NCBI RefSeq assembly: GCF_900206265.1
Contig: NZ_LT907782.1
Location: 2,294,001-2,358,000 of the forward strand
Source of the DNA: Nitrosomonas ureae
GTDB taxonomy: Bacteria > Pseudomonadota > Gammaproteobacteria > Burkholderiales > Nitrosomonadaceae
Reading direction: 5' to 3'
DNA: 64,000 bases
The notes beneath the pieces were generated by a model, which did not search any database, was not told where the DNA came from, and saw only the letters and a program-made list of their open reading frames with translations. A program made the position numbers and the translations under genes. Below are positions 40,079-48,885 of this stretch, one piece after another (position 1 is the first letter of the stretch; each line of letters starts with the position of its first letter).

Positions 40079-41314
40079 CTAAAAAATATAGCGTAAATTG
40101 ATACCTCCTCCCCAATCAGGACTGCGATCTGAAAACCCTCTTATTCCGTAGGCATTCAGTCTGAAATTGTTGGTAACGCGTTGCGAAATATATAGCATAA
40201 GATCTCGGCTATCTTCCAAACGTACAGGCGATTGCCCCATTGTGTAACTTGTTCCCATGGTGACAGTGGGGGACAATTGATACCCAACGCCTGCGGCGCC
40301 ATAAAGCACGTTATGAAAAGTAATCCCGGAGGGATTACCCAGTATTCTGTAACCCAACGTTGCGCTCAATGTGAGCTTGGAAATCGTTTTAAATAAATCG
40401 CCTTGAATAGCATAATCGACTTGACCGCTTCCCATATTCTGCTTGGCGCTGGCAGTCGGAATTTTTAAACGGGTGGTAATATCAAAAGCAATCCCTGTAC
40501 GTGCATGATCAATCAAGTTATAGCTGAATGCGGCAACGATATCGCCCAATCCCGATTGCGTTGTACTGTTAAGCGATGATCCTCCGAGGGGGATACCTCC
40601 AACCAGCCCAGAGGCAATTGCTTTACTTAACCTGACATTATTTATCTCATCATCTGAATCGTCATCATCGCTCCCACCACCACTGCCACTGTTGCCATTG
40701 TCATCACCTCCGCTTCCGCCACTTCCGCTGTTGTCATCATCGCCCCCACCACCATTGCCACTATTGTCGTCGTCATCTCCGCCATTACTTCCGCTGTTGT
40801 CGTCACCATCATTGCCTCCGCCACCACCGCTTCCGCTGTTGTCATCGTCATCATTGCCCCCGTTCCCACCACTTCCGCTGTTGTTACCACCACCGCTCCC
40901 GGAACCTGAATCAATTTCCTCTCGACCCGGGTTCTCGCCAGAACAATTCTGTGTATCTTCATCACACACCACAATTACGCCACCACCCCCTGAACTGCTA
41001 CCCCCCACACTTCCCCCGATAATGGGGCCTCCGCCATCAACAATCCCTCCAATTCCCGGACCGAGTACATTACCCGGTCCGGTGATGCTGAGATAAGGAA
41101 CAATCAACCTGAAAGATGCCCGATCCTTATCGTAACGGGCCGTAAATGGAACATACCAGATATCGGTTGAAGTAGTCCCGCCGTACTTACCTGTGGTGAA
41201 ATCGGTCGCGGTACTGAAGCTTAGTCCATTGCCATGAACAACTGGACCATAGATGCCAAACGCTAACAGCAATAATGCCAAGCTTTTTTGTTTGGAAGCT
41301 AAAGATCGATACAT
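40079..41314 (-). CDS. Outer-membrane beta-barrel protein with long Gly/Asp/Ser/Asn insert
   Basis: 411 residues. Signal peptide ~1-29, then beta strands (GLSFSTATDFTTGKYGG...WYVPFTARYDKDRASFRLIVPY). A low-complexity block from about residue 85 to 230 follows, built of units such as DDDDNSGSGGGGGN. The last ~180 residues are amphipathic strands typical of 'transporter' barrels of the phenol-degradation MetA type, ending in aromatic RYIF. The block sits in what should be an extracellular loop. Third gene of the minus-strand run DUF6502, DUF5666, barrel. Confidence 0.7.
   Translation of the reverse strand: MYRSLASKQKSLALLLLAFGIYGPVVHGNGLSFSTATDFTTGKYGGTTSTDIWYVPFTARYDKDRASFRLIVPYLSITGPGNVLGPGIGGIVDGGGPIIGGSVGGSSSGGGGVIVVCDEDTQNCSGENPGREEIDSGSGSGGGNNSGSGGNGGNDDDDNSGSGGGGGNDGDDNSGSNGGDDDDNSGNGGGGDDDNSGSGGSGGDDNGNSGSGGGSDDDDSDDEINNVRLSKAIASGLVGGIPLGGSSLNSTTQSGLGDIVAAFSYNLIDHARTGIAFDITTRLKIPTASAKQNMGSGQVDYAIQGDLFKTISKLTLSATLGYRILGNPSGITFHNVLYGAAGVGYQLSPTVTMGTSYTMGQSPVRLEDSRDLMLYISQRVTNNFRLNAYGIRGFSDRSPDWGGGINLRYIF
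40650..40925 (-). repeat. Low-complexity coding repeat (Gly/Asp/Asn/Ser)
   Basis: The DNA is built of near-identical CCGCT-GTTGTCATC-like units, encoding SGSGGGGGNDDDD-type repeats in the barrel gene. The composition is strongly skewed to pyrimidine on the plus strand and opens long false frames on that strand. Confidence 0.85.
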
Positions 41315-41475
41315 GCGAGCTTTTTATTGGTTAACGCATTGAGAGGAATCATCCGATGCGATTGCACGAATCAATAAACTACGGCCCATGTTTTTATTAA
41401 TTAATGTTGATGTTGATGTTGATGTTGGTGATGAGGAGGGTGTATTTTCTTTTATGCCAGGAAAATCTTCATAAA

Positions 41476-43242
41476 TTAATCACGAGTTCTATCGGGGATA
41501 TCAATATCCCGTATACTTTCTCTATGGTCACCAATCCGGTCTTGTGCGCTAGAATCAAATTCGTTTGGTCTTTCGGGTCTATCAATAATCAAATGCTTCT
41601 CATGACGCTCATGACGCTCATGACGCTCATGATCTCGTGTTCTATCTTGAGCATCGATATCCCGTATATTATCTTTGTAGCCGTCTGGCCTATCTCGTGA
41701 GTCTGCATCGGATTCTCTTGGATTTTCGGGTTTGTCGATTTTATAATCCGATTTGCTTTGATCACGTATATCAGAGGATTTCTCTACATGATCTCGTCCT
41801 GAGGAATTAGAATGATCCAATCGCTTATCACCACCTTTACCTCGTTCTTCGCCACGAAAGTCTCTATCGGATGACGGGCTCTTACCTGGGCTATGATCAA
41901 GTTCTTTTCTTAAATTCCCCTGGCTCGAGCCACTATCACCATGCCCACTGCGTTCTAGATTATCCTTGTCACTCCGCGTGGTGCTGATTTCCGATCCATT
42001 GCCCAAATTATTTCTTCTATCTTTATCACTGCTATCGTTAAAAAACCTATCGTTCCGATCCTGTATTTGAACAGGTGGTAAATTTCTTATTTCAATACGT
42101 TCCGAATTTATTCGCTGATCCGCACCGACCCTGCCGTTAATGAGCACGCGTTGATTCAACTGCAGATCATTTTGAGTGCCTTCTAACTGCGTATCGGAAT
42201 CAATAATAACTATCCGATTACCTACATTTAATTCTTTACCTCCTAAGGCATGGATATATCCCTCAATCACAAGATGCTCTACATTTCCAATATTTCGTAG
42301 CATCGGCTCGATTTGAATATCCTGAGCGTTTAGATGGGCGCCATCCCACTGGCCCGTAACCTGGATTCCCATCCCTTTGGAAATGCCCGTCGGTAATAAC
42401 TTTTCATCATGTTGAACGCGAGTGCCACTGACAATAAAACCTTGCCCGTCAATTTGTGTAACATGCCCATTTATTTTGGCTTGTGCCTGAGGCGGCATAG
42501 TTTCAATTCGCGATGCCACGATTGCACCATTGGATAGCCTGTGGCCACTGACTTGTACCCAATCTCCTGTTTTTATGTTTGAAATATGGCTCAAATCAGC
42601 GGATTTTCCAATATGCACAGTTTGATCCAATACGCGCATTTCTCCGGTTTCAGAATTAATAATGCTGATCGGACCAACCGCTGCATGCATTATCGTAATA
42701 TTTCGAGCCACAAGTTCGTGACCCGTGCCTAGCGCACGCGCCACAACAATTTGTCCAACTGCAAGATCACGCGCGGTAGAAGATCGACCGTCAATGGAGA
42801 TAGGGGTATCGCTGTTATAATGAATTTCGATGCCATTGACACAAATACTTGCAAATCCAGTGATGACACCAATAATCCCTGTTCCGCCGATGCCGCCATC
42901 GTCAGCAACATGCCCTTTTCCTCCAATGCCGCCTTCCTGAGTACCGGTACCTCCCATTCCTCCATCGAGCACACCTGTACCCCCTATGCCGGAATCGGCT
43001 AATGGTGCACCAGTTCCGCCAATTCCACCCTCTGAAATGCCCGTGCCGCCCACGCCCGATTCAGCTAATGGCGTACCTGTTCCACCGATTCCGGATTGAG
43101 CGTGCAGTAAAGGATTGATTAACGAGGGGTTGGCATCGCAATTAATTTTGGCGAATGCGCTGACAGAATAGCAAAACATCAACGCAATGGCTGCCGACAT
43201 GTAAGTAACGTAACGGTGCAGGCTTGCCAATGAGTTTGTCAT
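41476..43242 (-). CDS. DUF5666-repeat exported protein with IGGTG repeats and charged tail
   Basis: 588 residues. Signal peptide (YMSAAIALMFCYSVSAFA), then seven or eight copies of (I/V)GGTG-type units up to ~130, then several OB-like DUF5666 repeats (~130-370; for example GQIVVARALGTGHELVARNI, GDWVQVSGHRLSNGAIVASR, GHVTQIDGQGFIVSGTRVQ). The last ~200 residues are Asp/Arg/Ser/His-rich and repetitive (RHERHERHEKH, RDIDAQDRTRDHE) and should be disordered. Function unknown; surface or matrix attachment is a guess. Upstream of the barrel gene, downstream of DUF6502. Confidence 0.75.
   Translation of the reverse strand: MTNSLASLHRYVTYMSAAIALMFCYSVSAFAKINCDANPSLINPLLHAQSGIGGTGTPLAESGVGGTGISEGGIGGTGAPLADSGIGGTGVLDGGMGGTGTQEGGIGGKGHVADDGGIGGTGIIGVITGFASICVNGIEIHYNSDTPISIDGRSSTARDLAVGQIVVARALGTGHELVARNITIMHAAVGPISIINSETGEMRVLDQTVHIGKSADLSHISNIKTGDWVQVSGHRLSNGAIVASRIETMPPQAQAKINGHVTQIDGQGFIVSGTRVQHDEKLLPTGISKGMGIQVTGQWDGAHLNAQDIQIEPMLRNIGNVEHLVIEGYIHALGGKELNVGNRIVIIDSDTQLEGTQNDLQLNQRVLINGRVGADQRINSERIEIRNLPPVQIQDRNDRFFNDSSDKDRRNNLGNGSEISTTRSDKDNLERSGHGDSGSSQGNLRKELDHSPGKSPSSDRDFRGEERGKGGDKRLDHSNSSGRDHVEKSSDIRDQSKSDYKIDKPENPRESDADSRDRPDGYKDNIRDIDAQDRTRDHERHERHERHEKHLIIDRPERPNEFDSSAQDRIGDHRESIRDIDIPDRTRD
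42868..43095 (-). repeat. IGGTG-repeat block in the DUF5666 gene
   Basis: Tandem units of roughly 27-33 bases encoding patterns such as ESGVGGTGISEGGIGGTG, with diverged third positions, at residues ~50-125 of the protein. Confidence 0.8.
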
Positions 43243-43293
43243 TTCGCTTTACCAATATCTTAAGTGACTAGTTGCGTGTAATAGGGTCATTTA

Positions 43294-44145
43294 TTATTCT
43301 TTCGATTCTTTCGATTCAGCCGGTTCACTATAAAAATAAATCCCGAATGTCATTCGATAGCATGGTTCATTTTTCCCTGCATCGCTTTTCTCGAATTCCA
43401 TCGCATCTTTATTAATAGCGAGTAGGGATTCCATTCCAAGATGCTTGGATTTCTCGGCCAATTCCTGCACTGAAGCAACGGTTAATTCGTCGTAAGAGAC
43501 ACTTCGTTCAAAGAATGGCTGATGTTCTCCTAATAAATTGTTGGTCGCGGCAGCGGCATGATCATGTAAGTTGTGACCAAAGTAATACACTTTCTCATCA
43601 AAACCGTTTGCCGGAACAAATGCCGATGTATTAAGGCACACTCGCTTTTGCTCATCAAAATGCGCTATACCGAGTCTCAACCACTCATCAAGAACCACCC
43701 GTGAACGTATGTCACAGCTTACATTGGCAACCAGTTTCTCAAATGAAATTTCACCGCCTTCCTTCATAAATCTGGGTAATGGTTTAGGTTGATTGTTTTC
43801 ATCGAGATAACGTGCATCACTGGTCCACAGACTTACTAGTCTGGCGCCCATTGAAACTGCTTGAGGAATTGCTTCGGTATCGGAATGATTCTCATGACGT
43901 AATCGCTTGATATCTTTGCGATGAATACCCGTTAGCAGACTTAAATGACTATCAGTCGAAGATTTCTCTTCAATCTTAAAATCCTTATCTGCGATTTCTA
44001 CGAATAGTTCCTTCAGCAATTCCAATAAAAAAGGATAAGTAATTCCTTTTGACAGCATTAACTTGATTATCGGACGAAGCATGCGTCGAAGCGCAGCAAC
44101 GAGCGAGGGTGGTAGCGTTGAGTCAGGTGTTTGAATACTATGCAT
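43294..44145 (-). CDS. DUF6502 family protein
   Basis: 283 residues without signal peptide. The N-terminus (PSLVAALRRMLRPIIKLMLS) and the segment LTGIHRKDIKRLRHE match the DUF6502 family, whose middle resembles a helix-turn-helix. Family members sit beside DUF5666 genes in Nitrosomonas-like genomes, to my recollection. It could regulate the two exported proteins that follow. 51 bases before the DUF5666 gene on the same strand. Confidence 0.7.
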   Translation of the reverse strand: MHSIQTPDSTLPPSLVAALRRMLRPIIKLMLSKGITYPFLLELLKELFVEIADKDFKIEEKSSTDSHLSLLTGIHRKDIKRLRHENHSDTEAIPQAVSMGARLVSLWTSDARYLDENNQPKPLPRFMKEGGEISFEKLVANVSCDIRSRVVLDEWLRLGIAHFDEQKRVCLNTSAFVPANGFDEKVYYFGHNLHDHAAAATNNLLGEHQPFFERSVSYDELTVASVQELAEKSKHLGMESLLAINKDAMEFEKSDAGKNEPCYRMTFGIYFYSEPAESKESKE

Positions 44146-44340
44146 AAAGCTTATTCACGGATTAAATTGGCCAGGAAGTTGGTGGATATAAAATATTTTA
44201 TCATATCGTGGGAAATAATCACACAATATGTTGACATGGAAAATTTTCCCACGTATAGTTGATTTTGCGTGAGACAAAATCTCAGGCGCACATCAGGACA
44301 CTTACTGATGTTGCATCAATCCAAATCAAGGAGAAGTATC

Positions 44341-44649
44341 ATGAAAAAACTCTCAATTATCACAATCCTAATGTTCAGCATGGGGTTTGCATCTACATCG
44401 TTCTCTGCAGGAAAAACGGTTGATGACTATCTCGGCTACTCCGATAGAATGAATAATCCGGCCGATCAAATTCGGCATGGGCGCGATACGGATGATTCTA
44501 GCAGAACTGTACATTCAAGGGATAATCAAGCTACCACTGTAGTCACTCCACGTGGTGAACAAAATATAGATGACCGTGAATCCAGACGAATTGGAAAGTT
44601 ATTATGGAAAAATGATCATGTACAAGGAGGTCATGGGAACGTTAAATAA
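44341..44649 (+). CDS. Small exported polar protein
   Basis: 102 residues. Signal peptide (KKLSIITILMFSMGFASTSFSA), then a polar mature part rich in Asp, Arg, His and Asn (KTVDDYLGYSDRMNNPADQI...). AAGGAG lies just before ATG 44341; a longer frame starting at 44269 has no site. I recognise no family. It is ~110 bases before the cupredoxin gene and may share regulation. Confidence 0.65.
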   Translation: MKKLSIITILMFSMGFASTSFSAGKTVDDYLGYSDRMNNPADQIRHGRDTDDSSRTVHSRDNQATTVVTPRGEQNIDDRESRRIGKLLWKNDHVQGGHGNVK

Positions 44650-44661
44650 CAAAAATTAATA

Positions 44662-44699
44662 TTACCCGGCACACCTTCCAAAGGTGGGGCGCCGGGTAA
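44662..44699 (+). other. Nested hairpin between small exported protein and cupredoxin gene
   Basis: TTACCCGGC (44662-44670) pairs with GCCGGGTAA (44691-44699), with an inner CACCTT/AAGGTG stem. There is no T-run after it, so it may limit read-through or protect the mRNA 3' end; a terminator role is only possible. Confidence 0.5.
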
Positions 44700-44759
44700 A
44701 ATGCAAAAATATAAAATAAAAGAATCAATAACTGTTAACTGCCCCAAGGAGAAAATTTG

Positions 44760-46580
44760 ATGTTTAATAAAATATTTTTAAAGAAGATTATCAGCTTAGG
44801 GGTTTGTTCCTCAGCGCTGCTAATGTTATCAACAGGCAGTGTTTTTGCAGGTGATAATGAAGTCAGATTTGAACTGACGGATAATCCGGGACGCTGGTTT
44901 GATACCGGAACAGCGGTTGCTGGTAATCGTTCGATTGCCATTGCTGCACCCGGTGTACGTGTGAAGTTTTCCGGCAATTCCAACACCGTGCATACGCGGA
45001 CCAGTCTGATCTACCCCACGGGTGCCGCTAACATGCCTTTTAATACCGAGCCCAGAAAAGGGGGCGATGATGTAACGCTGACGACACCGGGCTTGTATGT
45101 ATTCACCTGCAGTATTCATCCCTACATGTTTGGTGCAGTGATTGTCGATGATCCTAAAACTACTGGATTGGATTTAGGTTCTTCAATCAGTCTGGTCAAT
45201 GGCATTACCGTTCCATCCAGCAGCGACTTGGCGACACGGCTCTTACGAACTTTCTTTATTGCCACTAATCCGGCTAACTGGCAGAACTATGCCAGTAATG
45301 AACCCTGGCATGTCACATATCCAGATGTTGACGTACGTGTGGATATTGGTGTTGTTAATTTGCCGGATGTTTTGAATGCGCGTTACGGAAACGATATTAC
45401 ATTGTCGGAACTGACCCCCCCAAGAACTCCGGCAGTCGGTGAAATATGGGTTGCGACGCAATTTGAAAACACCCAAGGAAAAGAGAAACCCGGTACGGTA
45501 TCAGCGATCGATGGGTCTTCCTGGCAAGTGACACGTAAAGTAGCGTTACCTTCTATCAACATGAACAATCCACACAATATGTGGACCGACAAAGATCAAA
45601 CTGTAATTTATGCTACTCAATGGTTTGATAGCAAACTGACTGTATTTGATCGTCAAACGGGTGCTTTGATACGCAATGTGTCCGTGGGTGAGTCACCTGC
45701 ACATGTGATGACACTGACTGACTCTGATCGTCTTCACGTTACGAATAATGGAGACACGCGCACTGATTCGGTAATGGAATTAGCACCCATGGCAGATGGA
45801 GTATTGCGCAGAGTGGATATTGGACGCGGCAACCCGCACGCACACTGGATGAGTCATGACGGCAAAACTATGGTAACACCCAATGTCTTTTCGGGGGACT
45901 CCACACAGTACAATTTTCATACCAATGCTATTGAGGCCATTGTGCCAGTCGGCAGTCCTTTTGGCCACCCTATAGCAACGGGCATGATGCCGGATGCGAG
46001 CAAATATTACGCGGCTAATTTTCTCGATAGTACTCTCGCGGTTGTGAATATGGATACCCACACGGTAACCAAACACATCAACCTGATCCAAAATTATGAT
46101 CCGGTTGCAGGAACGATTACAGGTCCTGTGGGCGCGCTACCGATCCAAACCCCAGTCTCTCCGGATGGTAAAAATATGGTAACTGCCAACACGCTCACCG
46201 GGACGATAACTATCGTCAATACAATCACGGATGAGTTGGTAGCGATGCTGCCGTGTGATCCGGGTTGTCACGGTGTGCAATATGGCGCTAAACAGGGTGG
46301 CGGTTACTATGCGTATGTATCCAGCAAATTTTCCAACAGGATGCTGATTGTGGATCCTGATCCAAACAATGATGGTGATCCATCGGATGCAAAAATTGTA
46401 GGTGCGGTAGGATTGTTTGCTGCAGGAACTACACAGAAGGATGACGCCATCAAAGGGAATCCTGGCATGGGTGGACAAGGCATATTGCCAATTCCGGTAG
46501 TGTATAACGGTTGGGTGCAGAATCTGCCCGCGGCTTGGAGTAATCAGTTGACTGCAGCACAGCGCAATCCGATTGATTAA
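44760..46580 (+). CDS. Cupredoxin domain fused to a YVTN-type beta-propeller
   Basis: 606 residues. Signal peptide ending GSVFA near residue 30. Residues ~31-130 are a cupredoxin domain with type-1 copper ligands at His78 (NTVHTRT), Cys117, His120 and Met123 (FTCSIHPYM). Residues ~215-560 form a YVTN/NHL-like propeller with repeats such as IYATQWFDSKLTVFDRQTG, VGESPAHVMTLTDSDRLHVT and VTANTLTGTITIVN. Copper plus a propeller suggests periplasmic electron transfer or metal handling in an ammonia oxidiser. AAGGAG precedes ATG 44760. No catalytic motif of a multicopper oxidase is seen. Confidence 0.8.
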   Translation: MFNKIFLKKIISLGVCSSALLMLSTGSVFAGDNEVRFELTDNPGRWFDTGTAVAGNRSIAIAAPGVRVKFSGNSNTVHTRTSLIYPTGAANMPFNTEPRKGGDDVTLTTPGLYVFTCSIHPYMFGAVIVDDPKTTGLDLGSSISLVNGITVPSSSDLATRLLRTFFIATNPANWQNYASNEPWHVTYPDVDVRVDIGVVNLPDVLNARYGNDITLSELTPPRTPAVGEIWVATQFENTQGKEKPGTVSAIDGSSWQVTRKVALPSINMNNPHNMWTDKDQTVIYATQWFDSKLTVFDRQTGALIRNVSVGESPAHVMTLTDSDRLHVTNNGDTRTDSVMELAPMADGVLRRVDIGRGNPHAHWMSHDGKTMVTPNVFSGDSTQYNFHTNAIEAIVPVGSPFGHPIATGMMPDASKYYAANFLDSTLAVVNMDTHTVTKHINLIQNYDPVAGTITGPVGALPIQTPVSPDGKNMVTANTLTGTITIVNTITDELVAMLPCDPGCHGVQYGAKQGGGYYAYVSSKFSNRMLIVDPDPNNDGDPSDAKIVGAVGLFAAGTTQKDDAIKGNPGMGGQGILPIPVVYNGWVQNLPAAWSNQLTAAQRNPID

Positions 46581-46708
46581 TTATATATTCATATATAATA
46601 TAATTGAGTCAATGAATAAATGAGAAATATAAATAGCGTTTGATATTGCGTCATCATATTCAGGCGCTATTTACTACATTGACTTACTAATTTTTCAGGA
46701 GAACTAAA

Positions 46709-47611
46709 ATGAGTTCAGGACATGAAGATTCATCCGGTAGTAACAAGCATTTTACATTCACGATTGAAAATGGTGCTGTGACAGCCTATTTCGAAGTTGA
46801 AAATGGAATAACCCAGCAGGAATCTATCGACAACAGAGATTCGTTTGTGATCGATGGCACTCAAATCACCCACACCAAGCAAACTTCTAATGGGCCCGAA
46901 GTCACTATTTTCTCGGATCCCGAAGGCGACGGATCTTACACAGTCATCTCCGATAGTACGGATGATGACGGCGGTAATGATGATCGCCCTGGCAGTGGTG
47001 ACCACAAAGGTTACCAGTTCACCATTAACGATAATAATGAGGTCATTGAAGTATTTGAAATTAAGGATGGGGTGCCGGAACTTGATCCCATTGATGATGA
47101 CGGTACGGAGACTTATGCGGTTAATGAAAATGGTGAAGTAGTGAGAACGGATGATGAGCCCGGTATTGGCACAGAAATAACCATATACGCTGATGCAGAT
47201 GGTGATGGTACTTATTTCCGTGCTTCGGAACAATGGGTTTCCAACTCACCCGGATCGGGCCGGTTTAAGTTTGAAGACAGGCTTGTTTATTCCCCAACTG
47301 ACGGCGATGATCATGTGGGTGTGCGGGGAGGTGAAGACTGTCATGGCGGGCAAGGCGCGGATGATTTTGTGATTCGTGAGGCTGCGCATTTGCGCATTGG
47401 AGACTTCAACTCGAGCGAAGATAATTTCATTATATTTGATACCGGTCTGGGTCTTCTTTCAAGAGAACATCTAGAGAGCTTTGTCACTGGTATTCGCCGC
47501 AGTGATGATGATCAAGATTTCATAGTGGATTTTGGTTCAACCGCATCAGTCACGCTGGTCGGCGTCGCATCGGACCAAATCAGTTGGGATGATGTCAGTG
47601 TATTGAGTTAG
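46709..47611 (+). CDS. Acidic calcium-binding-like protein with duplicated domain
   Basis: 300 residues, Asp/Gly/Glu-rich, no signal peptide. Residues ~13-82 and ~101-172 are two copies of one unit: FTFTIENGAVTAYFEVENGI...EVTIFSDPEGDGSYTVIS parallels YQFTINDNNEVIEVFEIKDGV...EITIYADADGDGTYF. The DxDxDG-type loops could bind calcium. The C-terminal third (GDDHVGVRGGEDCHGGQGAD...DFNSSEDNFIIFDTG) resembles RTX C-terminal domains and probably carries a type I secretion signal. AGGAGA precedes ATG 46709. Confidence 0.65.
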   Translation: MSSGHEDSSGSNKHFTFTIENGAVTAYFEVENGITQQESIDNRDSFVIDGTQITHTKQTSNGPEVTIFSDPEGDGSYTVISDSTDDDGGNDDRPGSGDHKGYQFTINDNNEVIEVFEIKDGVPELDPIDDDGTETYAVNENGEVVRTDDEPGIGTEITIYADADGDGTYFRASEQWVSNSPGSGRFKFEDRLVYSPTDGDDHVGVRGGEDCHGGQGADDFVIREAAHLRIGDFNSSEDNFIIFDTGLGLLSREHLESFVTGIRRSDDDQDFIVDFGSTASVTLVGVASDQISWDDVSVLS

Positions 47612-47973
47612 GTAATTTACGATTCAATACGTTAGCAAGCTCATGACGAACAATAAAATTTGATTCCGCTCTGATTGAGCTTGCCGATCTGATAACGTTG
47701 TCAACTAATTGAAGAATATTTTCCCAGCGTTAAGCTGAAGAAATGTTCATCTCTGCAGATCTGCCCCTGCTTTCCGGGTAGAGATTCCCTGAGCTTCATT
47801 AAATACTGCATTTATTGCGGTAGGGGACCTGCATTTCTTCTTCCAGATCTCCAATACGTTGACTCGATTTCGTTATCAAAGATCAAGTAATTGATATATA
47901 AGAATATATAAAGACTTTTAATTTCAGGTCAGGAAGAATTCTTTATTAACGAACAATAGAAATGGGAGTATAT
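47612..47973. other. Intergenic region before the outer-membrane protein gene
   Basis: About 360 AT-rich bases with no gene or repeat I can support. The GGGAG ribosome site of the next gene is at its right end. Confidence 0.35.
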
Positions 47974-48885
47974 ATGAACTACCTATCACAAAATAAATGG
48001 GGTCTCAAACTTATAATTTGCGCATGTTTAAGTGTTTTGATGCTAATGACTGCTGCACAAGTCTTTGCGCAAGACACCGCAGCCCAACGCATCAAACAGC
48101 TGGAAAACACCTTGCTAGAAATTCAGAATGAATTGAATAGAATCAAAGTAGAGTCGTTGCAAACTACAAGGAAAGTTGAGCAGATTCAGGAAACATCGGT
48201 ACAAACCACCCAAAAAGTTGAGCAGATTCAGCAAGCCAGCATTCCAGCTGAAAAGAAAAGCATCGATTTCAATGGCATGAGTCAAAAAAGAATCATGCTG
48301 TTTTTCCGTGGCGGCTATGCGAGAAGCGATGGGCATCGTAATGGGGTGTCGATCGAAAGTCGTGTCGCACCGGTGGGTGCGCAAGAGCAGGCAGATCGAC
48401 ACGCGTGGTATACGGGTGCCGGCTTCGATTTTCAATTGACCAAGGATACTTGGGGATTCATACCTAAAACGGAAGTCGATGCAGAACTGATGTTTGAATA
48501 TAAGCAATATGGTCACGGCATTCTGGGCAATGCGCTGGCGAACGAGCCTACGCAGCTGGCGGGGGGTGCATACAATCCTCGAGGAGTGACCGTTAATCAA
48601 TTTACTTTAACCGCATCGCCCAAAATTAAATTTAATCATTTTGCGGAATATAAAATCAGACCCTGGATTATTCCCGCCGGTCTAGCGATACACGTCGTCA
48701 GCCCTCCCACTGAATCGATTACCGTACTGGAACCCGGTATTATGTTTGCAGGCGGTATTGAATATAACATATGGAAAGATTTCTTCATTGGCACTGATGC
48801 GCGTTACCAATTAGTCGCTGGTTCACTGGATGGCACGAAAATTGGTGGCTTGACTGTGGGTGGCTATGTGGGTATCGGATTCTAA
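47974..48885 (+). CDS. Outer-membrane beta-barrel protein with coiled-coil head
   Basis: 303 residues. Signal peptide (~1-33, ending AAQVFAQ), a short coiled coil (~35-90) with a repeated VEQIQETSVQTTQKVEQIQQ motif, then a beta-barrel of amphipathic strands ending in GGYVGIGF with a C-terminal phenylalanine. The layout resembles proteins that attach to peptidoglycan or trimerise through the N-terminal coil, and Lpg1974-type major outer-membrane proteins. Start at ATG 47974 after GGGAG; an in-frame ATG at 47962 adds four residues. Confidence 0.75.
   Translation: MNYLSQNKWGLKLIICACLSVLMLMTAAQVFAQDTAAQRIKQLENTLLEIQNELNRIKVESLQTTRKVEQIQETSVQTTQKVEQIQQASIPAEKKSIDFNGMSQKRIMLFFRGGYARSDGHRNGVSIESRVAPVGAQEQADRHAWYTGAGFDFQLTKDTWGFIPKTEVDAELMFEYKQYGHGILGNALANEPTQLAGGAYNPRGVTVNQFTLTASPKIKFNHFAEYKIRPWIIPAGLAIHVVSPPTESITVLEPGIMFAGGIEYNIWKDFFIGTDARYQLVAGSLDGTKIGGLTVGGYVGIGF

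Noticed and set aside
40692-41096. 134-codon plus-strand Pro/Ser-rich frame
   Set aside because: It is the antisense of the Gly/Asp/Ser repeats in the barrel gene; composition, not coding, keeps it open.
46730-47233. 167-codon minus-strand frame
   Set aside because: Antisense of the duplicated acidic domain; Ile/Thr-rich because GAT/ATC codons read in reverse.
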